A DNA stretch of 64,000 nucleotides from Sinorhizobium sp. RAC02 (lineage in GTDB: Bacteria; Pseudomonadota; Alphaproteobacteria; Rhizobiales; Rhizobiaceae), in the NCBI RefSeq assembly GCF_001713395.1, contig NZ_CP016450.1:4022501-4086500 (forward strand). Direction: 5' to 3'. Positions 1-8,914 of this stretch are shown one piece after another. The position numbers and the translations under genes were made by a program. The first letter of the stretch is position 1. Each line of letters starts with the position of its first letter. The notes beneath the pieces were generated by a model. The model did not search any database. It worked only from the letters and a program-made list of their open reading frames with translations, and had not been told where the DNA came from.

Positions 1-974
1 AGCAGCTCGCCCGCGCCGGCCACGAAGTTCATCTCTACGAGCGCGAATCCAAGGCCGGTGGCCTGCTGCGTTATGGCATTCCGGACTTCAAGATGGAGAA
101 GAACTTCATCGACCGTCGCGTCGACCAGATGCGCGGCGAGGGCGTGACCTTCCATTACGGCGTCAATGTCGGCGTCGACAAGCCGATGGACGAGATGCTC
201 GCCGAGCATGACGCTGTTCTCTACTGCGGCGGCTCCGAAACGCCGCGCGATGCAGGCATTCCGGGCGTCGAGTTCGCAGGCGTGCATGATGCCATGCCCT
301 ATCTCGTGCAGCAGAACCGTCGTGTCGGTCGCGAGAACATCGACAGCGTCGGCTGGCCGTCCGATCCGATCCTTGCCGGTGGAAAGCATATCGTCGTCGT
401 CGGCGGTGGCGATACCGCGTCCGACTGCGTCGGCACGGCGTTCCGCCAAGGTGCGGTGAAGGTCACCCAGCTCGACATCCGTCCGCAGCCGCCGGAAAAG
501 GAAGACAAGCTCGCCGTCTGGCCGTTCTGGGCGACGAAGATGCGCACCTCCTCCTCGCAGGCCGAAGGCGCCGTGCGCGAGTTCCAGGTCGGTACGCTCG
601 AATTCGTCGGCGACGAGGATGGTGTCCTGATCGGCGTGAAGTGCTGCCAGGTAGACGACCGCCGCAAGCCGATCGCCGGCACGGAGTTTATCATCAAGGC
701 CGACCTCGCCTTCATCGCCATCGGTTTCCGCGGTCCCTTCACCGACAGCGTGCTGAAGGACCTCGGCGACAAGCTTGCGATCAACACCGACAAGCGCGGC
801 TCATCCAACGTCATCGCCAACGAGCGTGACTACAAGACCTCGGTCGACAAGCTCTGGACTGCCGGCGACGTGCGCCGCGGCCAGTCGCTCGTCGTCTGGG
901 CGATCCGTGAAGGCCGCCAGGCCGCACGCGCGATTGACGAAGCGCTGATGGGCGCGACCACGCTGCCGCGTTGA
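1..974 (+). CDS. gltD: Glutamate synthase (NADPH) small subunit, 5' end cut by window
   Basis: Beta subunit of glutamate synthase. It passes electrons from NADPH through FAD to the large subunit, which makes glutamate from glutamine and 2-oxoglutarate. The frame is open from base 3, so the N-terminal Fe-S and first FAD-binding part lies outside the window. Visible are the GGLLRYGIPDFK segment that follows the first dinucleotide fold, a second Rossmann motif GGGDTASD, and the C-terminal GDVRRGQSLVVWAI flavin-domain signature. The family identity is secure. gltB is expected just upstream. A strong terminator follows the stop codon. Confidence 0.95.
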   Translation, partial: QLARAGHEVHLYERESKAGGLLRYGIPDFKMEKNFIDRRVDQMRGEGVTFHYGVNVGVDKPMDEMLAEHDAVLYCGGSETPRDAGIPGVEFAGVHDAMPYLVQQNRRVGRENIDSVGWPSDPILAGGKHIVVVGGGDTASDCVGTAFRQGAVKVTQLDIRPQPPEKEDKLAVWPFWATKMRTSSSQAEGAVREFQVGTLEFVGDEDGVLIGVKCCQVDDRRKPIAGTEFIIKADLAFIAIGFRGPFTDSVLKDLGDKLAINTDKRGSSNVIANERDYKTSVDKLWTAGDVRRGQSLVVWAIREGRQAARAIDEALMGATTLPR

Positions 975-988
975 GTCTCAAGAAACAG

Positions 989-1022
989 AAAAGGGCGCGT
1001 CGGGAAACCGACGCGCCCTTTT
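989..1022. terminator. Bidirectional rho-independent terminator
   Basis: A perfect 15-bp stem (989-1003 with 1008-1022) closes a GAAA tetraloop and is flanked by A-runs and T-runs. It lies between the convergent gltD and SGNH-protein genes and can stop transcription from both sides. Confidence 0.93.
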
Positions 1023-1038
1023 ATTTTAAGCCGCTCGA

Positions 1039-2190
1039 TCAAGGCGTCGCGGTCTTGTCCAGACGGAAATCGTCGACGCGGCCGAGCGGCGCATCGGCGA
1101 TCTCGCCCTTCTCGACCAGCTTTTCGCGCAGGCTCTTGCCATTACCCTTGGTCGTCACGCCGCCGAGCAGGGCGGTGCCGCCGTCGAGCGCCGGGTCGGC
1201 AAGGCTGATCGGCTGCGTCTTGGTAATCTCCGCATCCTCGACCGGGGGTGTGGCGACCACGAGATCCTTAAGGTCGCCCTGCAGGCCGGGGCCGTCTGCG
1301 GCGGCATCCCCCAGCAAGCGGCGGATTTCCTTTTCGACGTAGAAGGCGAGCTTGCGTTTGCCGGCCTTCGTGAAGTTGATGCCATCCGAGCCGCGCAGGC
1401 GCACCTGCTGACCGTTGATATCGGAGCCAGAGGTCACGAACTTGCCGTTCTCGTCGACGAAGCCATCCCAGATATCGACGAATTCGCCGCCCGTCTTCTC
1501 GACGCTTGCGCGGTAGATCGTGTTGAGCGTGGTCATGTCCGCGGTGAGCGCAGAGGACTGGAAGGCCGGCATGCCGACCCAGAGCATTGGCTTGCCGCTA
1601 TCGCGCGCCAGGGTCGCAAGCAGGGCGACACGCGCCTCGTATTCCTTCGTCCACGCCTCGGAGCGGAATTTTTCCTTTTCCCCTGCAACGGGCATCTGCT
1701 GGCGGTCGTTGGCCCCCATGCTGATGACCACGAGGGCGGGCTTGGTTTCGGCGATCAGGCCGGGAAGCGAAGCGGGCCAGTCGTAATAATCATCGCGCAC
1801 GATGCCGGAGGAGCCGTTCGTGTGGCGTTCGACGACGATGCCGGGCGTTGTCTCGAAGGCGGTGGCCAGACCTTCGCCTAGGCTGCCGGCGATGAAGTCG
1901 CCGACGACCAGCACGACCTTGGCGTCTGGCAGTTTTTCGATCTCGACCGGCGCCGGCTTGGCGACGACGGCCGTCGGCTGTCTCTTCTTGCGCGTGACGG
2001 TGCGCGGCTTCCTGATTTCCGGTTCGCGGATCACCTCCTTGCGCTTCGGTGTACCGAAGAGCAGCTGGAGGATCGTCTTGCGTTCGGTGCGCTCCTGCGC
2101 GATGGCCGGCATAGCGGTCACGACGACGCTTGCCGAGACGGCGAGGGCAAAGCCCAGGCGTACGAACCGCACTATCGTCTTCATGCTCAT
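1039..2190 (-). CDS. SGNH/DUF459-type secreted protein with altered catalytic blocks
   Basis: A 383-residue exported protein of the DUF459 SGNH-hydrolase-like group. An N-terminal signal peptide ends near AMPAIAQ. The start is the ATG at 2190, which has GGAG 3 bases upstream and GGAGG further up; an upstream in-frame start would add an unlikely Arg-rich leader. Block III (GAND) is intact. Block I reads VVGDFIAG, with Phe where SGNH enzymes carry the nucleophilic Ser, and the last block reads DGINFTKAG, with Asn where the catalytic His is expected. Fold assignment is good. Catalysis is doubtful, and a binding or structural envelope role is possible. Confidence 0.8.
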   Translation of the reverse strand: MSMKTIVRFVRLGFALAVSASVVVTAMPAIAQERTERKTILQLLFGTPKRKEVIREPEIRKPRTVTRKKRQPTAVVAKPAPVEIEKLPDAKVVLVVGDFIAGSLGEGLATAFETTPGIVVERHTNGSSGIVRDDYYDWPASLPGLIAETKPALVVISMGANDRQQMPVAGEKEKFRSEAWTKEYEARVALLATLARDSGKPMLWVGMPAFQSSALTADMTTLNTIYRASVEKTGGEFVDIWDGFVDENGKFVTSGSDINGQQVRLRGSDGINFTKAGKRKLAFYVEKEIRRLLGDAAADGPGLQGDLKDLVVATPPVEDAEITKTQPISLADPALDGGTALLGGVTTKGNGKSLREKLVEKGEIADAPLGRVDDFRLDKTATP

Positions 2191-2275
2191 GAACTCCAGC
2201 CTCCACCGCGATCCTGAAGGATTTCGGTGGCGGCATGATGGCAAAAGCAGGCGGCGAACGGAAGCGGCCGACAGC

Positions 2276-2298
2276 AAAAAGGGGCGCCGCAGCGCCCC
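2276..2298 (-). terminator. Terminator of the lytic transglycosylase gene
   Basis: A 7-bp GC stem (2281-2287 with 2292-2298) is followed on the minus strand by five U residues. It sits 22 bp past the transglycosylase stop codon and upstream of the SGNH gene, so it separates the two transcription units. Confidence 0.88.
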
Positions 2299-2319
2299 TG
2301 ATCTCATAGCAGGCCGATA

Positions 2320-3540
2320 TTAGCGGCGCAGCGCCTTGAGAAGCTGCTGGCTTGGCTCTCCGTCCGCCGCCAGGCCCATGCGGTTCTGGAAGGCCTGGAT
2401 CGCGGCTTTCGAGCCGGAGCCAAAGTTGCCGTCGACCTCACCCTCGTAGTAGCCAAGCTCCTTAAGGCGGGTCTGAAGCTCGAACTTTTCCGTGATGTCG
2501 AGCGTGCCGTCCGGGCGCGGCCAGCGCTGCTTGACGCCGCTATAGCCGGCGAGCTGGTCTGCCAGCATACCGACGCCCATGGCGTAGGAATCGGAGGCAT
2601 TGTAGCGCTTGATGACGAAGAAGTTCTTGGTCATCAGGAAGCCCGGGCCGCCATTGGCCGGTAGCTTCAGTTCCGCGCGGTCGGCGCCGTTCTTGAAGCC
2701 GCTGCCGTTCGGACGCGTGAAGCCGAGCTTCGCCCATTGGGCGAGCGTCTTCGTCTGGCCGGAATATTTGCTGCCGCCCTTGGGCACGATGGTCTCGTAG
2801 CCCCAGGTCTTGCCGGCCTGCCAGCCGTTCTTGGCAAGCAGGTTCGCGGCGGTCGCCAGCGCATCCGGCACGGAGTTCCAGATGTCGCGGTGGCCATTGC
2901 CGTCGGCATCGACGGCATAGATCAGGTAGCTCGTCGGAATGAACTGGGTGTGGCCCATCGCGCCAGCCCAGGATCCGGTCATGTCGGCAGCATCGATGTC
3001 GCCGCGCTGGATGATCTTGAGGGCGGCTATCAGCTGCGTGCGGGCAAATTTCGCACGCTTCTTGTCGGCATAGGCAAGCGTTGCCAGCGCGCGCGGCACG
3101 TAATGCAGCCGTTCGCTCTTCTCGAGCACTGCGCCGTAGTTCGATTCCATCGACCAGATGGCGAGCAGGATGTTGCGGTCGACGCCGAAATGGCGCTCAA
3201 GCGCTGCCAGCGTGCGGCCGTGTTTTGCCGCCATCTCCTGGCCGATGCGTACCGTGTAGGGGTTGACGCGCGAGTCGAGATAGTCCCAGATCTTGTGCTT
3301 GAATTCAGGCTGGTAGGCCGCCTTCTCCAGCACGTCGGGATCGGGTGTCTTGACGCCGGAAAACGCCTTCTGGTAGGTCGACTTGGTGATGCCGGCCTCG
3401 GCTGCCGTCGCGTAGAAATCGGCGACCCACTTCTGGAAGCGGGCGTCCGCGCGCGCGACGCCGGCCTGGGCGAAAAGCCCGGCCGAGAGAAGGAGGGTGA
3501 GCGCAGATCGGCGCAGAACGGTCTTCAGATTCTGGGTCAT
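2320..3540 (-). CDS. Lytic murein transglycosylase, MltB family
   Basis: A periplasmic enzyme that cleaves the MurNAc-GlcNAc bond of peptidoglycan with 1,6-anhydro product formation. Residues 1-31 form a signal peptide ending in ARA. The SLT_2 domain fills roughly residues 35-330, with the catalytic Glu132 in the MESNYG motif. The last 60 residues form a peptidoglycan-binding domain (LKELGYYEGEVDGNFG). At 406 residues the protein has normal length for alphaproteobacterial MltB-type enzymes. It is transcribed alone and has its own terminator. Confidence 0.93.
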   Translation of the reverse strand: MTQNLKTVLRRSALTLLLSAGLFAQAGVARADARFQKWVADFYATAAEAGITKSTYQKAFSGVKTPDPDVLEKAAYQPEFKHKIWDYLDSRVNPYTVRIGQEMAAKHGRTLAALERHFGVDRNILLAIWSMESNYGAVLEKSERLHYVPRALATLAYADKKRAKFARTQLIAALKIIQRGDIDAADMTGSWAGAMGHTQFIPTSYLIYAVDADGNGHRDIWNSVPDALATAANLLAKNGWQAGKTWGYETIVPKGGSKYSGQTKTLAQWAKLGFTRPNGSGFKNGADRAELKLPANGGPGFLMTKNFFVIKRYNASDSYAMGVGMLADQLAGYSGVKQRWPRPDGTLDITEKFELQTRLKELGYYEGEVDGNFGSGSKAAIQAFQNRMGLAADGEPSQQLLKALRR

Positions 3541-3741
3541 CGGCTATCATGTCCGTTTCTTAAATTTCGGTACGATGGCTTGAAACCACCGGCTGAACGC
3601 AAAACTTATAAAAACGAAGTCAACAAATTCTTTACCATCAAACTTTTGTCTCGTCTTCCTTTGCAAAAAAATAGCAATTGGCTTCTATTCCGGCACAGAT
3701 GCGCCCTGACCATGAGGGTAACGGGCTCAAAGAGGTGAATA

Positions 3742-4629
3742 ATGTCCCAGACACGTAAGGTTCGCAAAGCAGTCTTTCCAGTGGCGGGCCTCGGCACGCG
3801 CTTCCTTCCGGCAACGAAAGCCGTGCCGAAGGAGATGCTGACCGTCGTGGACAAGCCGGTGATCCAGTACGTGGTCGACGAGGCGCTGGACGCCGGCATC
3901 GAGCACCTGATCTTCGTGACCGGCCGCTCCAAGGCGGTCATCGAGGATTATTTCGACATCCAGGTCGAGCTCGAACAGACGCTGCGCCAGCGCAACAAGA
4001 CGGCCGAGCTGACGCTGCTCGAAAGCATCCTGCCGGTCGCCGGCTCGACGAGCTTTACCCGCCAGCAGGAACCGCTCGGTCTCGGCCACGCCGTGTGGTG
4101 CGCCCGCGAACTGGTCGGCAACGAGCCGTTCGCACTTCTTCTGCCCGACATGATCATGAAGGCCGAGAAGGGCTGCATGAAGGGCATGGTCGAGCTTTTC
4201 GAGCACAGCGGTGCGAATGTCATCGCCGTTGAGGAATGCGCGCCCGACCAGGCCCACAAATACGGCATCGTCGGCGTCGGCGAGAAGGTCGGCGATGGTT
4301 TTGCCATTACCAAGATGGTGGAAAAGCCGGCGCCGGGCACGGCACCCTCCAACTTCTTCATCAACGGCCGCTACATCCTGCAGCCGGAAATCTTCCCGAT
4401 CCTCGCCAATCAGGAGCGCGGTGCCGGCAACGAGATCCAGCTCACCGATGCCATGGTGAAGCTTGCGGGCGACCAGGCGTTCGCCGCCTACCACTTCCGC
4501 GGCGAGACCTATGACTGTGGTGCGAAGGACGGGTTCATTCTCGCCAACATCGCCTTCGCCCTTGCCCGCGCGGACATCCGCCCCTCGGTGGAAGGGCCGC
4601 TCAAGGACCTAGTCGCCAAGCTGAAGTAA
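3742..4629 (+). CDS. galU: UTP--glucose-1-phosphate uridylyltransferase
   Basis: Makes UDP-glucose from UTP and glucose-1-phosphate for exopolysaccharide, LPS and glucan synthesis. The nucleotidyltransferase signature [18 protein letters not shown] lies at residues 16-33, and the C-terminal part carries [13 protein letters not shown]. The 295-residue length is typical. The ATG is preceded by AGAGGTG. The upstream 200 bp is AT-rich and probably holds the promoter. The gene converges on the beta-barrel gene, with 3 bp between the stop codons and no clear terminator. Confidence 0.96.
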   Translation: MSQTRKVRKAVFPVAGLGTRFLPATKAVPKEMLTVVDKPVIQYVVDEALDAGIEHLIFVTGRSKAVIEDYFDIQVELEQTLRQRNKTAELTLLESILPVAGSTSFTRQQEPLGLGHAVWCARELVGNEPFALLLPDMIMKAEKGCMKGMVELFEHSGANVIAVEECAPDQAHKYGIVGVGEKVGDGFAITKMVEKPAPGTAPSNFFINGRYILQPEIFPILANQERGAGNEIQLTDAMVKLAGDQAFAAYHFRGETYDCGAKDGFILANIAFALARADIRPSVEGPLKDLVAKLK

Positions 4630-4632
4630 AGG

Positions 4633-6111
4633 TCAGCGGCGCAGAACGAGACCGATACCGGCACGCGTGATGCCGGTGTCGGATGCGCCGGACTGCTTGG
4701 TCAGTTCGTAGGACACGTCGCCGGTCATCGCCAGCCAGCGATTGAGGTTCCAGGTGAGGCCGGTGCCGATCTGGTAGACATATTGGTCTTCGGTCGCTGA
4801 CGACGAGAAATCACGCCACGTATAGATGCCGCTGAGGCGCGCGACCAAGTTGTCGCGCAGTTCGTGCGTCAGTTCGGCATTCGTTTCGTAGGTCACATAA
4901 CCGCTCTCGAGGGCCGTGGTCGACGGTTCGATTTCCGAGCGCAAGCCGAGACGCAGGTCCGTGCCGCGCCGCGGCGACCAGAAGACCGAACCGTCTATCG
5001 TCACCGCCTCGATTGCCGCTAGGTCGCGGTCTTCGAACGTCGCGCGCTTGAAGCCGATGCCGAGATCGCCGCGCAGCTTTTCCCCGAGATCGATTTCCAT
5101 GCCGGCACGACCGCCGAGCGTGGAGGAGGAGCGGGCAAAGCCTTCCCGATCGCGCTTCTCGTCATAGATCGACTTGCCGACCGAGGCTTCGAGATAGGGG
5201 ATCAGGGCCGGCGAGAGTTCATAGCCGATGCGGCCGGTCAACGTGCCTTCGGTATAATTCCGATCCGACATGACGAACCTGGTGCCATTGGAGGCTGTCG
5301 CGGAACCATAGACTTCGCGCTGGAGATCGACGCCGATCGTGCCGCGGATCAACCCGAAATCCCGTGTCACACGCGCGCCGCCGGTGAAACCGTGCACCGT
5401 GGACCTCGCGCCGTTGATGGCATTGGGGTCCGTCGTACTTTCGCGCTCGAAGCTGTAGCCGGCCGTGAGATTGGCGATCGTGTCGCCACTGAGGTCCAGT
5501 CTCAGGTCGCTGTTGATGCGCAACTCCGGCTCGGTTTCGCCCACACCGCTGATGTTTCGCTGATAGACGCCCTCGGCGTCGATGGTCCACTGATGGCGCG
5601 ACCAGTCGGAGGTCAACGATCCCCGGAACCCCGTCGTGGAGAAGGTCCGGCTGGTGGAGGACGAGCCGACCTTCGTCTTCTCGTAGCCGATGCCCTGGGA
5701 AACCGACGGCCGCAGCACGAAGCTGCCGAGCCGGATGCCGGTCGGCTCATAGGGATCGCCGAACGCGCTGCGGGCACCGCCTACGCTGCCTTCCGGCGCG
5801 TTCAGCCGTTCCGTCTCGCTCCCGACACGGCCGACCGCGCCATCGTCGGCCGCCGTGGCGAGGGCGTCCTGCTGTTCGTCGGTCAGGGCCGGAACGCTGT
5901 TCGTGGTGGTGGCGGTATCCGGCGTAGCATCGCCGCCATCGGCGGGCGGCAGGGCAAGCGGGTCGGTCAAGGCGGTGGGATCAGCGGGCGTCTGTTCCTG
6001 TGCGAAGGCCGGAACGGACGCGAGCACGGTGCCGGCGAGCAAAAGCCCGGCCACCCGCCGCGACAGGCGGAGCTGTGCTGCTCCGCGATCCATTCCATTT
6101 GCCAATGCCAT
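4633..6111 (-). CDS. Outer membrane beta-barrel protein (BBP2-like)
   Basis: A 492-residue predicted outer membrane protein. A signal peptide ends at SVPAFAQ (about residue 38), then comes a low-complexity Ala/Asp/Thr-rich linker (about 40-110), then a C-terminal domain of many alternating amphipathic strands typical of rhizobial putative beta-barrel porin-2 proteins. Strand-like stretches include GIRLGSFVLRPSVSQGIGYE and the terminal GITRAGIGLVLRR. The substrate is unknown. Location beside galU and the sugar-phosphate isomerase suggests an envelope polysaccharide context, which is only inference. Confidence 0.75.
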   Translation of the reverse strand: MALANGMDRGAAQLRLSRRVAGLLLAGTVLASVPAFAQEQTPADPTALTDPLALPPADGGDATPDTATTTNSVPALTDEQQDALATAADDGAVGRVGSETERLNAPEGSVGGARSAFGDPYEPTGIRLGSFVLRPSVSQGIGYEKTKVGSSSTSRTFSTTGFRGSLTSDWSRHQWTIDAEGVYQRNISGVGETEPELRINSDLRLDLSGDTIANLTAGYSFERESTTDPNAINGARSTVHGFTGGARVTRDFGLIRGTIGVDLQREVYGSATASNGTRFVMSDRNYTEGTLTGRIGYELSPALIPYLEASVGKSIYDEKRDREGFARSSSTLGGRAGMEIDLGEKLRGDLGIGFKRATFEDRDLAAIEAVTIDGSVFWSPRRGTDLRLGLRSEIEPSTTALESGYVTYETNAELTHELRDNLVARLSGIYTWRDFSSSATEDQYVYQIGTGLTWNLNRWLAMTGDVSYELTKQSGASDTGITRAGIGLVLRR

Positions 6112-6256
6112 GATGGGCCTGCGAATCCTCGAGAATTTCCTAAACGAACGTAAACCGTCGTGGTTAACGCTTGGTTGCTATTGGCGATTCACTCGCGGTA
6201 ACGCTCTGCCTTCATTCGTGCATGGACAGTTCCCTGCAAAAGCGTTAACGAGGCGC

Positions 6257-7252
6257 ATGATCAAAAGACAGGCAAAAATCGAGAGCGACGGCGCCATCGC
6301 CTCCGCGCTACGGACCGTTGAAACAGAAAAAGCCGGCCTTGTTGCCCTTTCGGCAGCCCTTGAAGGCGGCCTTTACGACGCCTTCTGTGAGGCCGTGCGT
6401 CTGATCGGCGACATCAGCGGACGCGTTGTCATCACCGGTATCGGCAAGTCCGGTCATATCGGCGCGAAGATCGCAGCGACCTTCGCCTCGACCGGCACGC
6501 CGTCCTTCTTCGTGCATCCCGTGGAAGCCAATCACGGCGACCTCGGCATGATCGCGCGCGACGACGTCATCCTCGCCATCTCCTGGAGCGGCGAGACCGC
6601 CGAACTTCAAGGCATCGTTTCCTATTCCCGCCGCTTCTCGATCCCGCTGATCGCCATGACCTCGGGCGAGCGCTCGGCGCTGGCGCGCGAGGCCGATACG
6701 CTGCTGCTGCTGCCGAAGGCGCAGGAAGCCTGCCCGCACGGACTGGCGCCCACGACATCGACGCTGATGCAGCTCGCGCTTGGCGATGCGATCGCCGTCG
6801 CCCTTCTCGAGGCGCGCGGGTTTACGGCAACGGATTTCAAGACCTTCCACCCCGGCGGTAAGCTGGGGGCGAGCCTGTCGCATGTCGGCGACATCATGCA
6901 CAGCGGCGAAAACATGCCGCTCGTGGCGCTCGGCACCTCGATGCCGGATGCCGTCATGCTGCTTGCGCAGAAGCGCTATGGCTGCGTTGGCGTCATCGAT
7001 GACGACGGCACCCTCGTCGGTATCGTGACGGACGGCGACATAGCGCGCAATCTCTCGCGCAACCTCGCCGAGCTCGACGTCGACGATATCATGACGCGCA
7101 GCCCGAAGACGGTGAAGCCGACGACACTGGCGACCGCTGCCCTCGGCTTGTTGAACCAGCACAACATTTCGGCGCTGATCGTCACCGACGAGACCTTCCG
7201 CCCCATCGGTATCGTGCACTTCCACGACTTGCTCCGGATCGGCGTCGCCTGA
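6257..7252 (+). CDS. kdsD: KpsF/GutQ-type sugar-phosphate isomerase (arabinose-5-phosphate isomerase)
   Basis: Interconverts ribulose-5-phosphate and arabinose-5-phosphate, the first step toward KDO for LPS. The 331-residue protein has a SIS domain (about residues 35-175, with GKSGHIGAKIAATFASTGTP and the SWSGET loop) and two C-terminal CBS domains (about 205-331). The start was set at the ATG at 6257, the first Met that gives the family length; the frame stays open upstream but without family similarity. The family call is firm. Whether it serves KDO or capsule synthesis cannot be told. Confidence 0.9.
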   Translation: MIKRQAKIESDGAIASALRTVETEKAGLVALSAALEGGLYDAFCEAVRLIGDISGRVVITGIGKSGHIGAKIAATFASTGTPSFFVHPVEANHGDLGMIARDDVILAISWSGETAELQGIVSYSRRFSIPLIAMTSGERSALAREADTLLLLPKAQEACPHGLAPTTSTLMQLALGDAIAVALLEARGFTATDFKTFHPGGKLGASLSHVGDIMHSGENMPLVALGTSMPDAVMLLAQKRYGCVGVIDDDGTLVGIVTDGDIARNLSRNLAELDVDDIMTRSPKTVKPTTLATAALGLLNQHNISALIVTDETFRPIGIVHFHDLLRIGVA

Positions 7253-7258
7253 GCCTTC

Positions 7259-7717
7259 TCAGATCGCCTCGACCATGAGATCACGGCCATTGCTGGCCGT
7301 GACGCGCACGCGCGCGCCGACCGGCAGGTCCGGTCCCTGAACGCTCCACATCGTATCGTCGAGACGAATGCGGCCGCGGCCTTCGGTGATCGGATGCTCC
7401 AGCGTGGCGGTGCGGCCGATGAGGCTTTGGCCGCGCTGGTTGAGATGCGGTTGGTCGGTCACTTGTCCACGGGCGCTGACGATGCGTCTGCCGATGACGG
7501 CTGCGATCAGCGACAGCACCGCGAAGACCAACCACTGCACTTGCCAGGCCCAGAACGTCTGCTCCCACAGGAGAAGCGACAGGGCACCCGTCACGATCGC
7601 CGCGATGCCGATCCAGACGAGGAAGACGCCGGGCATCAGCACTTCGAGGATCAGCAGGACGATGCCGAGCACCCACCAGGCCCAGGGGCCGAGTTCGGTG
7701 ACGATGCGTTGGATCAT
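7259..7717 (-). CDS. NfeD family membrane protein
   Basis: A 152-residue protein with two or three N-terminal membrane helices (WWVLGIVLLILEVLMPGVF and the two following segments), then a short OB-fold-like NfeD domain (LIGRTATLEHPITEGRGRIRLDDTMW). NfeD proteins accompany SPFH/stomatin-like proteins in membrane microdomains. Here it starts 2 bp after the stop codon of the SPFH gene, a clear two-gene operon. The short form lacks the ClpP-like protease domain of long NfeD proteins. Confidence 0.9.
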   Translation of the reverse strand: MIQRIVTELGPWAWWVLGIVLLILEVLMPGVFLVWIGIAAIVTGALSLLLWEQTFWAWQVQWLVFAVLSLIAAVIGRRIVSARGQVTDQPHLNQRGQSLIGRTATLEHPITEGRGRIRLDDTMWSVQGPDLPVGARVRVTASNGRDLMVEAI

Positions 7718-7719
7718 GC

Positions 7720-8754
7720 TCAGCTTCCCTGCGACGTCGGATCAAACGGGTTGCGGAAGGCAGGCGTCGAGGCTGTGGTGGTCGCGGCCGACGTCGCCTG
7801 GCGTGTGCGCGCCGGGGTGCCGGCAGGCGCCGAGCCGTCACCGAACACTTCCCGCGCGATCGCACCGATGCCGCCGAGCGAGCCGACGAGCGCGGAGGCC
7901 TCCATCGGCATCAGCACGATCTTCGAGTTCGGGGCCTTGCCGATCGCGGCCATGGCTTCGGTGTATTTTTGCGCGACGAAGTAATTGATCGCCTGCACAT
8001 TGCCGGCGGCGATCGCCTCCGACACCATCTTCGTTGCCTTGGCTTCGGCCTCCGCGAGGCGTTCGCGGGCTTCGGCGTCGCGGAAGGCGGCTTCGCGCTG
8101 GCCCTCGGCCTCGAGGATCGCGGATTGTTTTGCGCCTTCAGCCCGCAGGATCTGCGCGTTGCGCGCGCCCTCGGCTTCCAGCACCTGCGCGCGCTTCTCG
8201 CGCTCGGCCTTCATCTGCCGGCCCATCGAATCGACGAGATCCTTCGGCGGCGCGATGTCCTTGATCTCGACGCGGGTGATCTTGATGCCCCAGGGATTGG
8301 CGGCTTCGTCGACGACGCGCAGCAGCTTGTCGTTGATCACGTCGCGGTTGGAGAGCAGTTCGTCGAGATCCATCGAGCCCATGACCGAGCGGATGTTGGT
8401 CATGGTGAGGTTGAGGATGGCATTTTCCAGATTGGCGACCTGATAGGCGGCCTGGGCGGGGTTGAGCACCTGATAGAAGGCGACGCCGTCGGCTGCGACG
8501 CTGGCATTGTCACGGGTGATGACTTCCTGCGTCGGGATATCGAGCACCTGCTCCATCACGTTCATCTTCGCACCGATGCGGTCGATGAAGGGGACGATCA
8601 GATTGAGGCCGGGTTCAAGCGTGCGCGTATAACGGCCGAAGCGCTCCACCGTGTACTGATAGCCCTGCGGGATCGTCTTGATCCCGGCAAACAGGATCAG
8701 GATGACCAGGACCACGAGGGCGATGACGACGATATCCAATCCGGCCAAATTCAT
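7720..8754 (-). CDS. SPFH/Band 7 (stomatin-like) protein
   Basis: A 344-residue membrane-anchored stomatin/paraslipin-type protein. A single N-terminal transmembrane helix (residues 5-26) is followed by the SPFH domain (about 28-185, [21 protein letters not shown]) and an Ala/Glu-rich coiled coil (about 190-270). The C-terminal tail is Ala/Thr-rich. The ATG at 8754 has GGGGAG upstream, and longer in-frame starts lack a site. The protein is inferred to form oligomeric membrane scaffolds with the downstream NfeD partner. Confidence 0.92.
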   Translation of the reverse strand: MNLAGLDIVVIALVVLVILILFAGIKTIPQGYQYTVERFGRYTRTLEPGLNLIVPFIDRIGAKMNVMEQVLDIPTQEVITRDNASVAADGVAFYQVLNPAQAAYQVANLENAILNLTMTNIRSVMGSMDLDELLSNRDVINDKLLRVVDEAANPWGIKITRVEIKDIAPPKDLVDSMGRQMKAEREKRAQVLEAEGARNAQILRAEGAKQSAILEAEGQREAAFRDAEARERLAEAEAKATKMVSEAIAAGNVQAINYFVAQKYTEAMAAIGKAPNSKIVLMPMEASALVGSLGGIGAIAREVFGDGSAPAGTPARTRQATSAATTTASTPAFRNPFDPTSQGS

Positions 8755-8819
8755 GGCGTTCTCCCCAAAAGCAGGTCGGTGCACAGCGGTTGCGGCAGCG
8801 ACAAGCGTCAATCCAAAAG

Positions 8820-8841
8820 CTAAAGCGTGCGAACGCTTTAG
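8820..8841 (-). terminator. Palindromic hairpin after hemH
   Basis: A perfect 9-bp inverted repeat (CTAAAGCGT at 8820-8828 with ACGCTTTAG at 8833-8841), followed on the minus strand by CTTTT. It lies 74 bp past the hemH stop codon and 66 bp before the SPFH start. It may be a weak terminator for hemH. Similar CTAAAGCG palindromes are common between rhizobial genes, so it may equally be a dispersed repeat. Confidence 0.55.
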
Positions 8842-8914
8842 ATGCGGCGCGGCGCCACTGTAAGGAATACGGGCCGCGACGCCAGTCTATTTGGACGGGA
8901 ACAAGATTTATCGA

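Noticed and set aside
5855..6256. N-terminal extension of the sugar-phosphate isomerase
   Set aside because: The frame is open upstream of 6257, but it runs antisense through the beta-barrel gene start and has no isomerase-like residues.
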